A DNA stretch of 64,000 bases from NCBI GenBank assembly GCA_963738835.1, contig CAVTYH010000001.1:1426001-1490000 (forward strand). Direction: 5' to 3'. The notes beneath the pieces were generated by a model that made no database searches, was not told where the DNA came from, and was given only the letters and a program-made list of their open reading frames with translations. The translations under genes and the position numbers were made by a program. Positions 33,292 to 42,815 of this stretch are shown here, one piece after another (position 1 is the stretch's first letter; every line of letters starts with the position of its first letter). Source of the stretch: CAVTYH01 sp963738835. Its GTDB lineage: Bacteria; Planctomycetota; Planctomycetia; Pirellulales; JADZDJ01.

Positions 33292-34623
33292 TTACTCGCT
33301 TTCTTTTCCCAAATACGCTTCAATCACTTTCGGATCGCGACGCACCGCCTCCGGCGTACCTTCGGCGATTTTCTGGCCGTAATCGAGCACGGCAATGCAA
33401 TCGGAAATGCCCATCACTACGTTCATGTGATGTTCGATCAATAACACCGTGACGCGGCGCTCTTGAATGCGGCGAATGAGTTTGATCAGATCGCCCGTTT
33501 CCGCCGGGTTCATGCCGGCCGCCGGTTCGTCGAGCAGCAATAGCTTAGGTCTGGTTGCTAGCGCGCGGGCAATTTCCAATCGCCGCTGATCGCCGTAGGC
33601 AAGCGAACTGGCCAGTGAGTTCGCTTTCGCTTCGATGCCGACGAACTGTAGCAGCTCAACGGCTTGCTGCCGCAGGGCATCTTCCTCGCGGCGGCGACCG
33701 GGCGTGGGCACAACCATCCGCAGTACGTTGCGGCTTTGAAACCGATCGAGCGCCACCAGCACGTTTTCCAGCACCGTCATTTCGGCAAACAGGCGAATGT
33801 TTTGAAATGTCCGCGCAATGCCGGCGAGCGTGATCACGTCAGGAGTTCTTCGCCCACGATTCCAAACGACATACGTGCCAGCAATTCCGAGGGCCAGGCC
33901 GCCGAAAAGCGCAACCCACAAAGTCACTTGCCGTTTTCGCTTCAACTCACGTACGTTGTTGATTGCAACCGCATTTCGCTCGGCAGTTTCTCGTGCCAAA
34001 TAGCTGACGAGCGTTTCTTCGCCACTGGCCGAAAGAATTGCCCAACGACTATTCCGCTCCACAGGCTCGATGGGTTTGCCGGAATCGACGAGCCGCCGCA
34101 CCTCCTCACGAAGTTTTTCTGCTGCTTCCCGCGTGGGTCGGTTGGCAGTCGCCCCCAGCAGCGATTGTCCGTTGGGGGCGACCACGGCCCAGCGGTTGCC
34201 CGACAGGGCGTCGATGGCCAGTTCGCCGCGCAAATATGCCCAGAGATCGTGCCAAGCCTGGTTGGTGTTGAATTCTTGCCCGGCAAAATCATAATTCCGC
34301 TGGATCGTAGCATGCCACAAGCCGTCGATGTCTGCACACAGAGCGACCGCCACCAAAGCTGTCATGACTCCGACGAGCGTCCCCGCAAGCAGAAGTTGCC
34401 ACGTGATGGGACGCTGTAGCTCGCGCCCCTTGAATTCAATTTTGCCAGTCGTCGGCTCATAGATTCCCGTAATCGCATTGAAGACTGTCGTTTTGCCGGC
34501 GCCGTTGGGACCGATGACGGAAAACACTTTGCCCGAATCAAGGCGCAGATTGAGGTCGCAGACGGCGGTTAATCCGCCGAATCGCATCGTCAAATTTTGG
34601 ATGTTGAGGAGCGACATTCTCAT
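33292..34623 (-). CDS. livG: LivG-type ABC ATPase with a membrane-threaded insertion
   Basis: A 443-residue protein; ordinary LivG is ~250-260. N-terminal half is normal: 'LTMRFGGLTAVCDLNL', Walker A 'GPNGAGKTT' (residues 38-46), 'GKIEFKGREL'. From residue ~72 to ~260 there is an insertion with two membrane helices, ~77-98 (LLLAGTLVGVMTALVAVALC) and ~234-254 (TLWVALFGGLALGIAGTYVV). They enclose ~130 residues containing two similar units, 'RWAVVAPNGQSLLG' (144-157) and 'RWAILSASGEETLV' (193-206), each followed by a helical Arg/Glu stretch. Then the ATPase resumes: 'GIARTFQNIRLF' with Q-loop (274), signature 'LAYGDQRRLEIA', Walker B 'LLLLDEP' (361-367), 'LIEHHM'. No frame break; the reading frame is continuous. 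The gene sits between livM and livF. Confidence 0.9.
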   Translation of the reverse strand: MRMSLLNIQNLTMRFGGLTAVCDLNLRLDSGKVFSVIGPNGAGKTTVFNAITGIYEPTTGKIEFKGRELQRPITWQLLLAGTLVGVMTALVAVALCADIDGLWHATIQRNYDFAGQEFNTNQAWHDLWAYLRGELAIDALSGNRWAVVAPNGQSLLGATANRPTREAAEKLREEVRRLVDSGKPIEPVERNSRWAILSASGEETLVSYLARETAERNAVAINNVRELKRKRQVTLWVALFGGLALGIAGTYVVWNRGRRTPDVITLAGIARTFQNIRLFAEMTVLENVLVALDRFQSRNVLRMVVPTPGRRREEDALRQQAVELLQFVGIEAKANSLASSLAYGDQRRLEIARALATRPKLLLLDEPAAGMNPAETGDLIKLIRRIQERRVTVLLIEHHMNVVMGISDCIAVLDYGQKIAEGTPEAVRRDPKVIEAYLGKESE

Positions 34624-34643
34624 TCTAAATTCGTCTCGTCGAC

Positions 34644-35790
34644 CTATTCGGCCAACGTTTCACGGCGTTCGTGCAATTCGTGCTGCATTCTGATCGATGG
34701 CAAAAAACCTTCGGGCGCAATCGCATCATGAGCACCAAAGCCAGACCAAAAATCATTAGCTTCCAGTTGCTGAACGTTAGCAAGCGATCGACCATCTGGG
34801 GCAGCGACGACGCTTCCGACGTCACCGAGCGGACCCAACGTCCGACTGACTCGGTGATGCCCGAAGACTGAATCCACGAATCTAACCGGGGCGAAAGAAT
34901 GTTGTCGAAACCCAGCAGCAAAAACACGCCCAAAATTACGCCGCGGATGCTGCCTAAGCCGCCCAGGATGACGCAGCAGAGCATGATAATCGAACGATTG
35001 AAGTCGTAAGCATTCGGATCGGCCGTTGTCGTGAGCTTGGTTGCATACAGGCAACCGGCCAGGCCGGCCAATCCGGCGCTGACGGCAAAAGAAGCCAGCT
35101 TTACTCGCGTTGCATTAATGCCCATGCAAGTGGCTGCGAGTTCGTCTTCGCGAATGGCAATCCAAGCGCACCCCAATCGTGAACGCTCGAGATTCTGCAA
35201 TAGCAAGACTACTGCTACCAAAGTGAGCAGCGAAATATAATACAGCAGGCGATAATCGCCTGCGTCGAGTCCCAACCAGGACGCCGTGCTCTCAAGCCAG
35301 GCCGGGATTTGCGGCGGCGGTATGGGGTTAAGGCCTTTGACGCCGCCGGTAATTTGTTCCAGATTGCGAAGTGTAACCTTTACCACCTCGCCAAAACCGA
35401 GCGTGACGAGCGCCAAATAATCGCCGCGCAGCCGCAGGGTTGCGCGCCAAGAATCAATCCAAACAGCGCGGCGCCCCCGGTCGACAACACCAGCGACGCC
35501 GTGAAACCAATTTGAAACGGATTCGACGGTATCGTCAAAATGCCGGTGATGTATACGCCGATGCCGAAAAATGCCGCGATGCCCAACTGCAACAGACCCG
35601 TATAACCGACCGCTACATTCAAGCCCAGCGCCAAAATGGCGAACACAAACAACGTGGAAATCTCGTACCCTTGCGGCATCCAGTCGGGAAGTGTGTTTCC
35701 GGCCAGGGCGTGGAAGAGCGGGTAGATGGCCAGCACCGCTAACGCTTGCACGTCCCATCTCCGCAAAAATTTCTTCCAAAACGTGGTCAT
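34644..35790 (-). CDS. livM: ABC permease LivM, frame-broken twice
   Basis: Starts at ATG 35790 (MTTFWKKFLRRWDVQALAVL), overlapping the livH stop by four bases (ATGA), so translation is coupled. Helices: 'STLFVFAILALGLNVAVGYT', 'LQLGIAAFFGIGVYITGIL', 'ISLLTLVAVVLLLQNLER', and the LivM motif 'GDYLALVTLGFGEVVKVTLR'. The EAA-like loop reads 'WIAIREDELAATCMGINATR'. Frame changes occur at ~35443 ('LFGLILGA' to 'TLRLRGDYLA') and at ~34712 ('MMRLRP' to 'EGFLPSIRMQ'); the latter sets the true stop at 34644. Both fit one-base indels. Inner-membrane permease of the liv system. Confidence 0.88.
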
Positions 35791-36742
35791 ACTTTGTCGC
35801 GAGTGCGCTCGCCCAGCAGGCCAGAAGGACGGAAGATCAAAATGACAATCAGAATGCCGAAGATGATGGCCGTTGTCCACCGCTCTTCAATGTAAGCAGA
35901 CCCAAGTGAACGAACCAAGCCGATCACGAGTCCTCCGAGCACCGCGCCCGGGATGTTCCCTATGCCGCCGAGTACCGCCGCCGTGAAAGCGTACAGACCG
36001 TTGATATAGCCGATTTGAAATCCAACTGTTTTGATGTACAGCGAATAGATTACGGCGGCAAAGCCTGCCAGTGCGCCACCGATGACGAAGGTGCTGCCGA
36101 TGACGCGCTCTACATGAATGCCCATCAGCTGAGCTGCTACGGGATTCTGCGAAGTTGCCCGCATCGACTTTCCAAGCCGCGTGTATTTGACCAGCAGGGT
36201 TAATGCCACCATGATCGCCAGCACGAGCAGCATCAGCAACAGATCGGACTTGGTAATGCTGATGGGCGAATCACCCAGCAAATTGTCCTGAGAAATCAAA
36301 TCGGGCACGCTCAAATCGGCAGGGCCTTTCCAGAGCAGGCCCATGTTCTGAAAAATGAATGACACACCGATGGCCGAGACCAGGGCGCGAGCTTTGGCGC
36401 GCGACGCAGTGGCTTGTAAACCAGCCGGTCGACCGCCAAATTAAGCCCTGCGCAGAACACGGCCACGATCGGCAGGATGGCTGCAATGCCCAGCGCCACA
36501 TCGCGGCTTGAAGCCTCGGGTTGATCGAGGCCGAACGCCCCGATCAGCGTGAGCGTGAGAAAAGTACCCAGCATGAACAAATCGCCGTGGGCGAAATTGA
36601 TGAGCCCGATGATGCCGTACACCATGGTGTAGCCCAAGGCCACCAGCGCGATGAGCGCACCGTAGGTCAAGCCGTTCAGGCACTGCTGCACGAAGAGTTG
36701 CCAACCGGTGATTGCGTCGGCAGCCAACAACGGAGAAAGCAT
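35787..36742 (-). CDS. livH: ABC permease LivH, frame-broken
   Basis: Starts MLSPLLAADAITGWQLFVQQ at ATG 36742, then 'LNGLTYGALIALVALGYTMV' and 'INFAHGDLFMLGTFLTL', the classic LivH beginning. At ~36390 'KPLRRAPKLAP' should continue as 'LVSAIGVSFIFQNMGLLW', restored by a fourth C in the CCC run. The C-terminal part has 'GKSMRATSQNPVAAQLMGIH' (EAA-type loop) and 'AFTAAVLGGIGNIPGAVLGG'. It ends 'LLGERTRDKV' with the stop overlapping the livM start. Partner permease of LivM. Confidence 0.9.
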
Positions 36743-36815
36743 GAAGCGGTAGGCGGAATGCAGTAGGCGGTAGGGGGTGTAAAGTCGGCGATGGTATCGC
36801 CGGTTAGGCCGCCGA

Positions 36816-38033
36816 TCATTTTTCTTCTTTGCCTTTGTCGCTGCCCAGCAGCTTTACGAATTCGAATTTGCCGTTGCGGACAATGCTGCCACTGAGTTTG
36901 CGAAGCGTGGTATCGCCATTTTCATCGAACGACCAGGTTCCGAGTGCGCCAGGGAAATCTTTGATGGCAAACGCAGCGTTCACAATCGCTGCGCGATCTT
37001 TCTTGCCCGCCTTGCGAATCGCTTCCAAAGCCACTTTAGCCGCCTCGTAGCCGTAGATCGAATATGCTTCTGGCATCTTGCCGTACTTGGCCAGATACTT
37101 CTCGACGAATTCCTTGCCCTTACCGACTTGATTTTCCGGTGGCACACCGCCAAAGGTCACATAGACCCGACCGTTGGCGTTCTCTTGGCCGGCGGCTTTG
37201 ATGAAGGCGTTTTCCATGCAACCATCGGGCACCATCAACTTTGCGGTGAGCCCAGCGGCAACCATATCTTTGCAGATTTGGCCCCCTTTCGTTTGGGTAG
37301 TGCCGCCAAAGAAAATCAAATCGGGCTTGAGCGCTTTAATGCTGGTCATCTTTGAGCGAAATTCTTGCGACTTGGCATCGATTTGGTCGTGCCCCAACAC
37401 ATCAATTTCCAGTTCCCCGCAGCGCTGCTCAAAGACATCGGCCAGGCCTTTGCCGTACACCTGACCGTCGTCGAGGATATAGACCTTCTTCACACCCATA
37501 TCCTTGGCCCACTCGGCGGCGCAGGAACCCTGCAAATCGTCGGCGGGCACAACGCGGGTGTAATTCTTCTTGCCGGTGGGGCGATAAATGTCGGGCTCTC
37601 CCGGCTGGCCAAGGCCGGGCTTGGTCAAACCCACCGCGGTATTGGCAGGACTGATCATCAGCAGGCCGGCTCGATTAAGGATCGGCATGGATTGTTTCGC
37701 TGCGCCAGAGTTGTACGGGCCGATGTAAACCATGACATCAGGATCGGCCGCCGCCTTACGAGCATTGGCCTGTTCCGCTTCCGCAGTCCATTCGCCTTGC
37801 GCGGCAGTGGCGTCGTCCATGTCTTCGTAGTCGATTTGAAAATTGCCAGCTTTGTATCCGGCCTCTTGGAGAGCCATTTTGATGCCATTGACCATCGTAT
37901 CGGTCTGCTGCTGTGCGCTACCAGTGCGTGGCAGACTAGAGACGATTGTAATGGTCTCCGCGGCATGACTAAAAGAAATCGAATGGCAAATTGCCGCGAT
38001 TAAAGCGTAAACCGCAACACGGAAAAATCGCAT
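36816..38033 (-). CDS. livK: Periplasmic substrate-binding protein LivK-like
   Basis: Start at ATG 38033 (MRFFRVAVYALIAAICHSIS), with AGAGGAT upstream. The signal peptide ends near 'SFSHAAE'. It is a type-1 periplasmic binding fold: 'ITIVSSLPRTGSAQQQTDTM', 'GIKMALQEAGYKAGNFQIDY', 'VMVYIGPYNSGAAKQSMPIL', 'LMISPANTAVGLTKPGLG', 'KKVYILDDGQVYGKGLADVF'. It captures the ligand of the LivHMGF transporter; branched-chain amino acids are the usual family substrate, but amides or urea are possible. It is the first gene of the operon, and its promoter should lie in 38034-38184. Confidence 0.92.
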   Translation of the reverse strand: MRFFRVAVYALIAAICHSISFSHAAETITIVSSLPRTGSAQQQTDTMVNGIKMALQEAGYKAGNFQIDYEDMDDATAAQGEWTAEAEQANARKAAADPDVMVYIGPYNSGAAKQSMPILNRAGLLMISPANTAVGLTKPGLGQPGEPDIYRPTGKKNYTRVVPADDLQGSCAAEWAKDMGVKKVYILDDGQVYGKGLADVFEQRCGELEIDVLGHDQIDAKSQEFRSKMTSIKALKPDLIFFGGTTQTKGGQICKDMVAAGLTAKLMVPDGCMENAFIKAAGQENANGRVYVTFGGVPPENQVGKGKEFVEKYLAKYGKMPEAYSIYGYEAAKVALEAIRKAGKKDRAAIVNAAFAIKDFPGALGTWSFDENGDTTLRKLSGSIVRNGKFEFVKLLGSDKGKEEK

Positions 38034-38184
38034 AACGATCCTCTTTGGTGTGCAACTCATCGCCGGGCAAAGGCATTGTAGAAGCCGGGCCACTTGGTCG
38101 TCAAATTAAACTGCGGCCTCGGACTTCTATTTCACTAAGCGTAAGCCACAACAAACTGTTACGCCAAGCTGCGAAATATCTAGC

Positions 38185-39558
38185 TCATTCCGGCAGCGCT
38201 TCTTGTTTCGGCTCGGGGAGGAAGAAGCAGGCGATCGAACCGATGGTGTAAACCGCCAGGCTGACGCCGGCAGCCGTGTACGCGAACCGTACAAATGGCG
38301 TGCTATTGGGTAGCACATCTTTCAGCCATTGCGAACCGGCGATGGTCAATGTGACCAAGGCTGTGGCGGTGCCAAGAATTCGTCCGCCCACATTGGCGGA
38401 AAAACTTTCGCCAGTACCACGCAGATGCAAAGGATACATTCGCGGCAAGTAATTGCCCCAAAAACTGAACTGGGCGACTGTAACAAGCCCGGCGAAAAAG
38501 ATTCCCACTTTTAACAACGTCAAACTGTGAACAGCGGCATAGAAAAACGTCAGCGGCACGATCATTAAACCAGGAGTTTGGAAGACGCGCATCAGCGTTC
38601 GCCGGCTGACGATCTGCACCGCCAAAATCGCCAATAAAAAACGACCAACGAGTCCGCCGATCTCCTGGACCATTTGCACGTGCCCAACCACCTTGTTCTG
38701 ATCCGGTTTGGGCAAGTCCTTAACTTCGGGCAACCCGGGCACGATTTGCGGCAGGTGCTGAATGGCTCCGAAAGCTGCGCCAAAACTGCATGCGAACATC
38801 AGCGTGGTGATCAGCGTGGTGCGGCGAAATTGCGGACGGAATAATTCCCCAAAGCTTGGCCGCTTGAGCGTTCCCGATTGTCGCTTTTCTTGCCATTGAG
38901 GTGATTCAGGAAGAAATGGGCGAATGAATATCAGAGGCAGCGCAGGAATTACCCCCGAAATCAACAGGTATCGCCACGATTCGTGGGCGGAGTGAATGGC
39001 GGGCAGCGACTCCCGGAATATGATAATCAGCACGTAAAATCCGCTCACCATGAGTCCGCCGAATGACGAAAATGCTTGGGTAAAGCCAAGTACGTTCTCT
39101 CGTTGGGTGGGATCTGGGAATAATTCTGCGAGCCAAGCTACTGCCGCGACGAATTCGACGCACACGCCCAGAAACATCAGGCATCGCAATACCAAGAGCG
39201 CTTCCAGCGAATTCACGAAGCCGGAAGCCAGCGCCGAGAATCCGTAGATCAAAATGCTCCAGGTAAGTACGCGGCGACGTCCCAGCAAGTCGGTTAAATA
39301 ACCGCCAATCAGTCCAGTTAATCCGCCCACAAATGCGGGCACAAAAAATAGTAGTCGTGCCCAATAAATGTATTCCGGCGATTGAAATTTGTATGGTCCC
39401 AACGTTTCAATCGCGTCTTTCAGAATCAGGGGGAGCATCAACAAAACGTACGTGTCAAACGCGAAGCCGATGACAGCGATAATACAAATCAGCCATTGCA
39501 CAGGGGTCAGGCGCGCGGGATCAGACCAAGATGCTGAATTCGACGAGGTGGAGCTCAT
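38185..39558 (-). CDS. MFS transporter
   Basis: A 457-residue 12-helix major facilitator. The start MSSTSSNSASWSDPARLTPV is at ATG 39558. Between helices 2 and 3 is the MFS loop 'GYLTDLLGRRRVLTW' (G-x-x-x-D-x-x-G-R-R), and the second half has 'VSRRTLMRVFQTPGLMIVP'. Also 'LPRMYPLHLRGTGESFSANV', typical of the sugar/metabolite:H+ symporter branch (SHS/AAHS-like). Substrate unknown. It lies upstream of livK on the same strand with a 150-bp gap, so it is probably a separate transcript. Confidence 0.88.
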   Translation of the reverse strand: MSSTSSNSASWSDPARLTPVQWLICIIAVIGFAFDTYVLLMLPLILKDAIETLGPYKFQSPEYIYWARLLFFVPAFVGGLTGLIGGYLTDLLGRRRVLTWSILIYGFSALASGFVNSLEALLVLRCLMFLGVCVEFVAAVAWLAELFPDPTQRENVLGFTQAFSSFGGLMVSGFYVLIIIFRESLPAIHSAHESWRYLLISGVIPALPLIFIRPFLPESPQWQEKRQSGTLKRPSFGELFRPQFRRTTLITTLMFACSFGAAFGAIQHLPQIVPGLPEVKDLPKPDQNKVVGHVQMVQEIGGLVGRFLLAILAVQIVSRRTLMRVFQTPGLMIVPLTFFYAAVHSLTLLKVGIFFAGLVTVAQFSFWGNYLPRMYPLHLRGTGESFSANVGGRILGTATALVTLTIAGSQWLKDVLPNSTPFVRFAYTAAGVSLAVYTIGSIACFFLPEPKQEALPE

Positions 39559-39718
39559 AGACTGCCGTTAAGGTGGGTCACGAGTCTGCAATTGCCTGGC
39601 AAGAAGCCGGTTCCGGCGAGCGCAGTCACGCGATTGATGGATGGAAAGCCCCGAGCGAGCCAAGATTCTAGCCGCCGCAACTGCTGCACTCAATGCGAGG
39701 CTTAAAATCTTCCGCCGC

Positions 39719-42589
39719 TCAAGCGGCTCGCCGCAGCGGAGCAGAATCTATTTCCGGGCTTGCCGCGTCGTTGTCATCGTTCGGCAGGCCTTCGTGGTCA
39801 TAGCTTTCCACCGCGTCGCTAACCCACGGTACCAGAGGACGTTTTCGTGTAATGAGGCTCAAAAATGCGGGCAACACGACGATCGACATGATCGTACAGA
39901 ACGTGACGGCAATCGTTAAAACCCGACCCAGGCTTTGCAAACCTTGATGCGTGGCAATCAGCAGGCTGCCGTAGCCAATGAGCGTCGTCAACGAATCGAC
40001 CGTCACCGCGATGGCCGTTCCCGGCGACATGCGATAGCGGCCTTTTTGCTCCAGATACTCGTGGACGATGTACACGCTGTAATCGACGCCGATGCCCAAA
40101 ATCATCGGTACCGCCATCAAATTGGCAGGATTCAGCGGCACGTTCAAATAACCAAGCAGCCCAAAGGTCATCACAATGCCCATGAGCTGCGGGAACGCTG
40201 CCAGAGCCACATATTTGAGATTGCGGAAATCGAACCAGAGGACGGCAAAGATGACGATCAGAGAATAAATTGTGGCGTTCTTGTAGCTGCGGATCATTTC
40301 CAGCGAACATTCGTACGTTTGCAGCGGATTGCCGGTGGCGCGCGAATCGACACTGCGCACTTCGCGGACAAATCGGGTCAGGGCATCCATGTTCCAGATG
40401 TCGCCTTTGCCGTAAATTTTCAGCAGATACTTTCCGTTTTGTCCCACAAAGCGGCTGACAAGGCTATCGGGGAGGTCTGTCAACTGCGGCGGCTCCGGAT
40501 TGGCCACACTTTTAAGAGCGTGCAATCGACTGACCAAATCGCCCGCCATTTGTTGCTGAAACTGCGAGACTTTTGCATAGCACTCGGCCGGCGGCAACCG
40601 ACGCAACGTGTCGCGCAATAGTTCCAGTCGGCGGGCACATGTGCCGCCATCCTTGGTGCGTGCAGCCAAATCTTGCGCTTGCGCTAATGCTAATCCAAGT
40701 TCATCGATTGAATCGACGGCAATGAGTGGCGGTCGCTCCGGCAAAGTCGCCAGACGATTGCTGATACCGGCGATGATGGGCCGCTTGACTTCATGATCGC
40801 TAGGCAGCAGCGAAACAATTTCTTCGGTACGATCGACGCTGGGCAAAAGTGGATTCCCGCGGGCATCCTTCGCTAAAAACTTGGCCTTCCTAGCGAGCAA
40901 TTCGTCACGGCTGTCGGCGATCGACAGCGCATACCACATGCTTTGATCGCACTCGGCCAGCAACTTCTTTTCCAATTCCACGCTTTCCAGGCCGCGCGGT
41001 TGCATATTCAGAAGATTATAATCGTACCACAAATGCCGCAGCCCAAATGCAGCAAAAACCGTGGCGCCGATGCCAATCGCAATCACCAGACGCGGGGCCT
41101 TCATCAACAGCGCAATTCCCGAATGCACGGGAACCGGGCGGGGAAAATTCTTCCCTAGCGGACTGCGATCGACCACTCTTACTAGTGCTGGCAGCACAAA
41201 CAATTGCGCCAACGCACAAAGCAGAATTCCGCCTCCAGCGATGATGCCTAATTCTGCAATTCCGGTGAAGCTGGTCGCTCCGGTCGCGAAAAATGCGACG
41301 ACGGTGGCCATCGCTCCCGTAATAATTGCCGGCCCGGCCACACGCGTTGTTGCAAGCAAGGCTTCATCACACCGACTGCCTGTACGGCGCAACTGCATAT
41401 ACCGCGACACATAATACGTGCCGTAATCGACGCCCACGCCAATCAGGGTGGCCGTGAATGTCACGCTGAGAATATTTAAATGTCCGACCGCCAGCGTCGC
41501 ATACCCGAAGGCCCATGCGGTCCCAATCAAGAGCACGATGTTCGCCAGCAGCGCGTGCCGAAAACCGCCAAAGCCTGCGATAACGACAATGACCACGCCG
41601 ACAAACGACACCAACCCGCCCCATAACATCGACGATTCGCTCGCGCGCATTTCGTCGTTTTCCATAATGGGCAAGCCGGTCAGGCCGATTTTCACATTCG
41701 GATGCCGGGCCACGGTGTCGGCGATCAATTCTCGCAGGGCTCTGATCGATTCACTTCCGCGGGCCAACTCGTCTTTGGCGACGGCAATACGCAGCAGAAC
41801 GAAACCCATCTTGCCTTCTTTGGCGACCAGATACTCGGTCCCAAGCTCGCTGAGCGTTGAAACCGCGGCCGGCATGCCGGGCCAAGGTGATTGGTATCGC
41901 GGCGTTGGCTCAAAACTTGCCTGCAAGCTATCGGCCAAATGCTCTAAGTCCGCCAGCGGCTGTTTCACATCGATTCCCGGCACTCCGCCCAGCGCGGCCT
42001 GCATCATTTGCGTCAGGCCAGCCACTTGGATACCGACTTGCAGCCGCGACCATTCGCCGCCAGTAATCGGTAATGCCAAATCCAGAAAGCGATCGATCGA
42101 CTGCAGCTGATCGGTCGGCAAGTAATGCAGGCCCTTGGCCCGAATCTTGCTCAGATCGACTTCATGCAAGATGGCGTGGAAGAGACGTTTTTCGCGTCCC
42201 ATGGCGGCCGATAGTTCGGCGAGCACCGGCACAACCTGATCGCGGCCGGGACCTTCGACGACAATGACCGCGTCGTCTTCATCGCCGAATTCGTGAATGT
42301 ATTCAATCCACAGCCGGTTGTAATCGCTCTTCGGATTCAGCAAATCGAGCCGGCTGCTGCGGTAGCCCAGATGCGTGGAGGTGTAGAGCAGGCAAAACCC
42401 CGCAATCGCAAACGCTATGGCCAGAGTCGTTACCGGGAACCGGATCACGAGCCGGGTGAGCGCCAACATCACGGTCATTAGCAATCGCTGGCGCGGTTCG
42501 GAGCCCGCGGCAATCGCTTCCGATCGAGCGGCAGCATCGTCCACTGGCGTGGAATGATCTGCAAGCGGCGGAGTCCCGTCGTGAGGCAT
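39719..42589 (-). CDS. MMPL/RND-family exporter, HpnN-like
   Basis: A 956-residue RND-type membrane protein with two halves, each with one helix, a large periplasmic domain and a block of five helices. First half: 'FPVTTLAIAFAIAGFCLLYT', periplasmic part to ~residue 300, then 'GVVIVVIAGFGGFRHALLAN' and 'VGVDYGTYYVSRYMQLRRTG'. Second half: 'SLIVIFAVLWFDFRNLKYVA', 'IGVDYSVYIVHEYLEQKGRY'. The GVDY signature in both halves is typical of MMPL proteins. HpnN relatives move hopanoids or other lipids to the outer membrane. No hopanoid genes are adjacent, so lipid export is inference. Full length and uninterrupted. Confidence 0.88.
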   Translation of the reverse strand: MPHDGTPPLADHSTPVDDAAARSEAIAAGSEPRQRLLMTVMLALTRLVIRFPVTTLAIAFAIAGFCLLYTSTHLGYRSSRLDLLNPKSDYNRLWIEYIHEFGDEDDAVIVVEGPGRDQVVPVLAELSAAMGREKRLFHAILHEVDLSKIRAKGLHYLPTDQLQSIDRFLDLALPITGGEWSRLQVGIQVAGLTQMMQAALGGVPGIDVKQPLADLEHLADSLQASFEPTPRYQSPWPGMPAAVSTLSELGTEYLVAKEGKMGFVLLRIAVAKDELARGSESIRALRELIADTVARHPNVKIGLTGLPIMENDEMRASESSMLWGGLVSFVGVVIVVIAGFGGFRHALLANIVLLIGTAWAFGYATLAVGHLNILSVTFTATLIGVGVDYGTYYVSRYMQLRRTGSRCDEALLATTRVAGPAIITGAMATVVAFFATGATSFTGIAELGIIAGGGILLCALAQLFVLPALVRVVDRSPLGKNFPRPVPVHSGIALLMKAPRLVIAIGIGATVFAAFGLRHLWYDYNLLNMQPRGLESVELEKKLLAECDQSMWYALSIADSRDELLARKAKFLAKDARGNPLLPSVDRTEEIVSLLPSDHEVKRPIIAGISNRLATLPERPPLIAVDSIDELGLALAQAQDLAARTKDGGTCARRLELLRDTLRRLPPAECYAKVSQFQQQMAGDLVSRLHALKSVANPEPPQLTDLPDSLVSRFVGQNGKYLLKIYGKGDIWNMDALTRFVREVRSVDSRATGNPLQTYECSLEMIRSYKNATIYSLIVIFAVLWFDFRNLKYVALAAFPQLMGIVMTFGLLGYLNVPLNPANLMAVPMILGIGVDYSVYIVHEYLEQKGRYRMSPGTAIAVTVDSLTTLIGYGSLLIATHQGLQSLGRVLTIAVTFCTIMSIVVLPAFLSLITRKRPLVPWVSDAVESYDHEGLPNDDNDAASPEIDSAPLRRAA

Positions 42590-42815
42590 CGATTACCGTC
42601 CGTGGCAAATTCAAGAGGCGGTTCATCCAATGAACAGCCAACACCGTCCAGTATGTTAAGTCCAGCACTTCGCTGGCCGACCTAGCAAGCTCGGGAAGCC
42701 GGGAATTCTAGCGACCCTTTTCGCAGCGACCAACGGCAAAAAGGACCGCTAGATTTCGGCTTTGTAAACGATTGTTCCCGGTGTTGACGCTTTTAATGCG
42801 CAAGCAATGCCAGCG

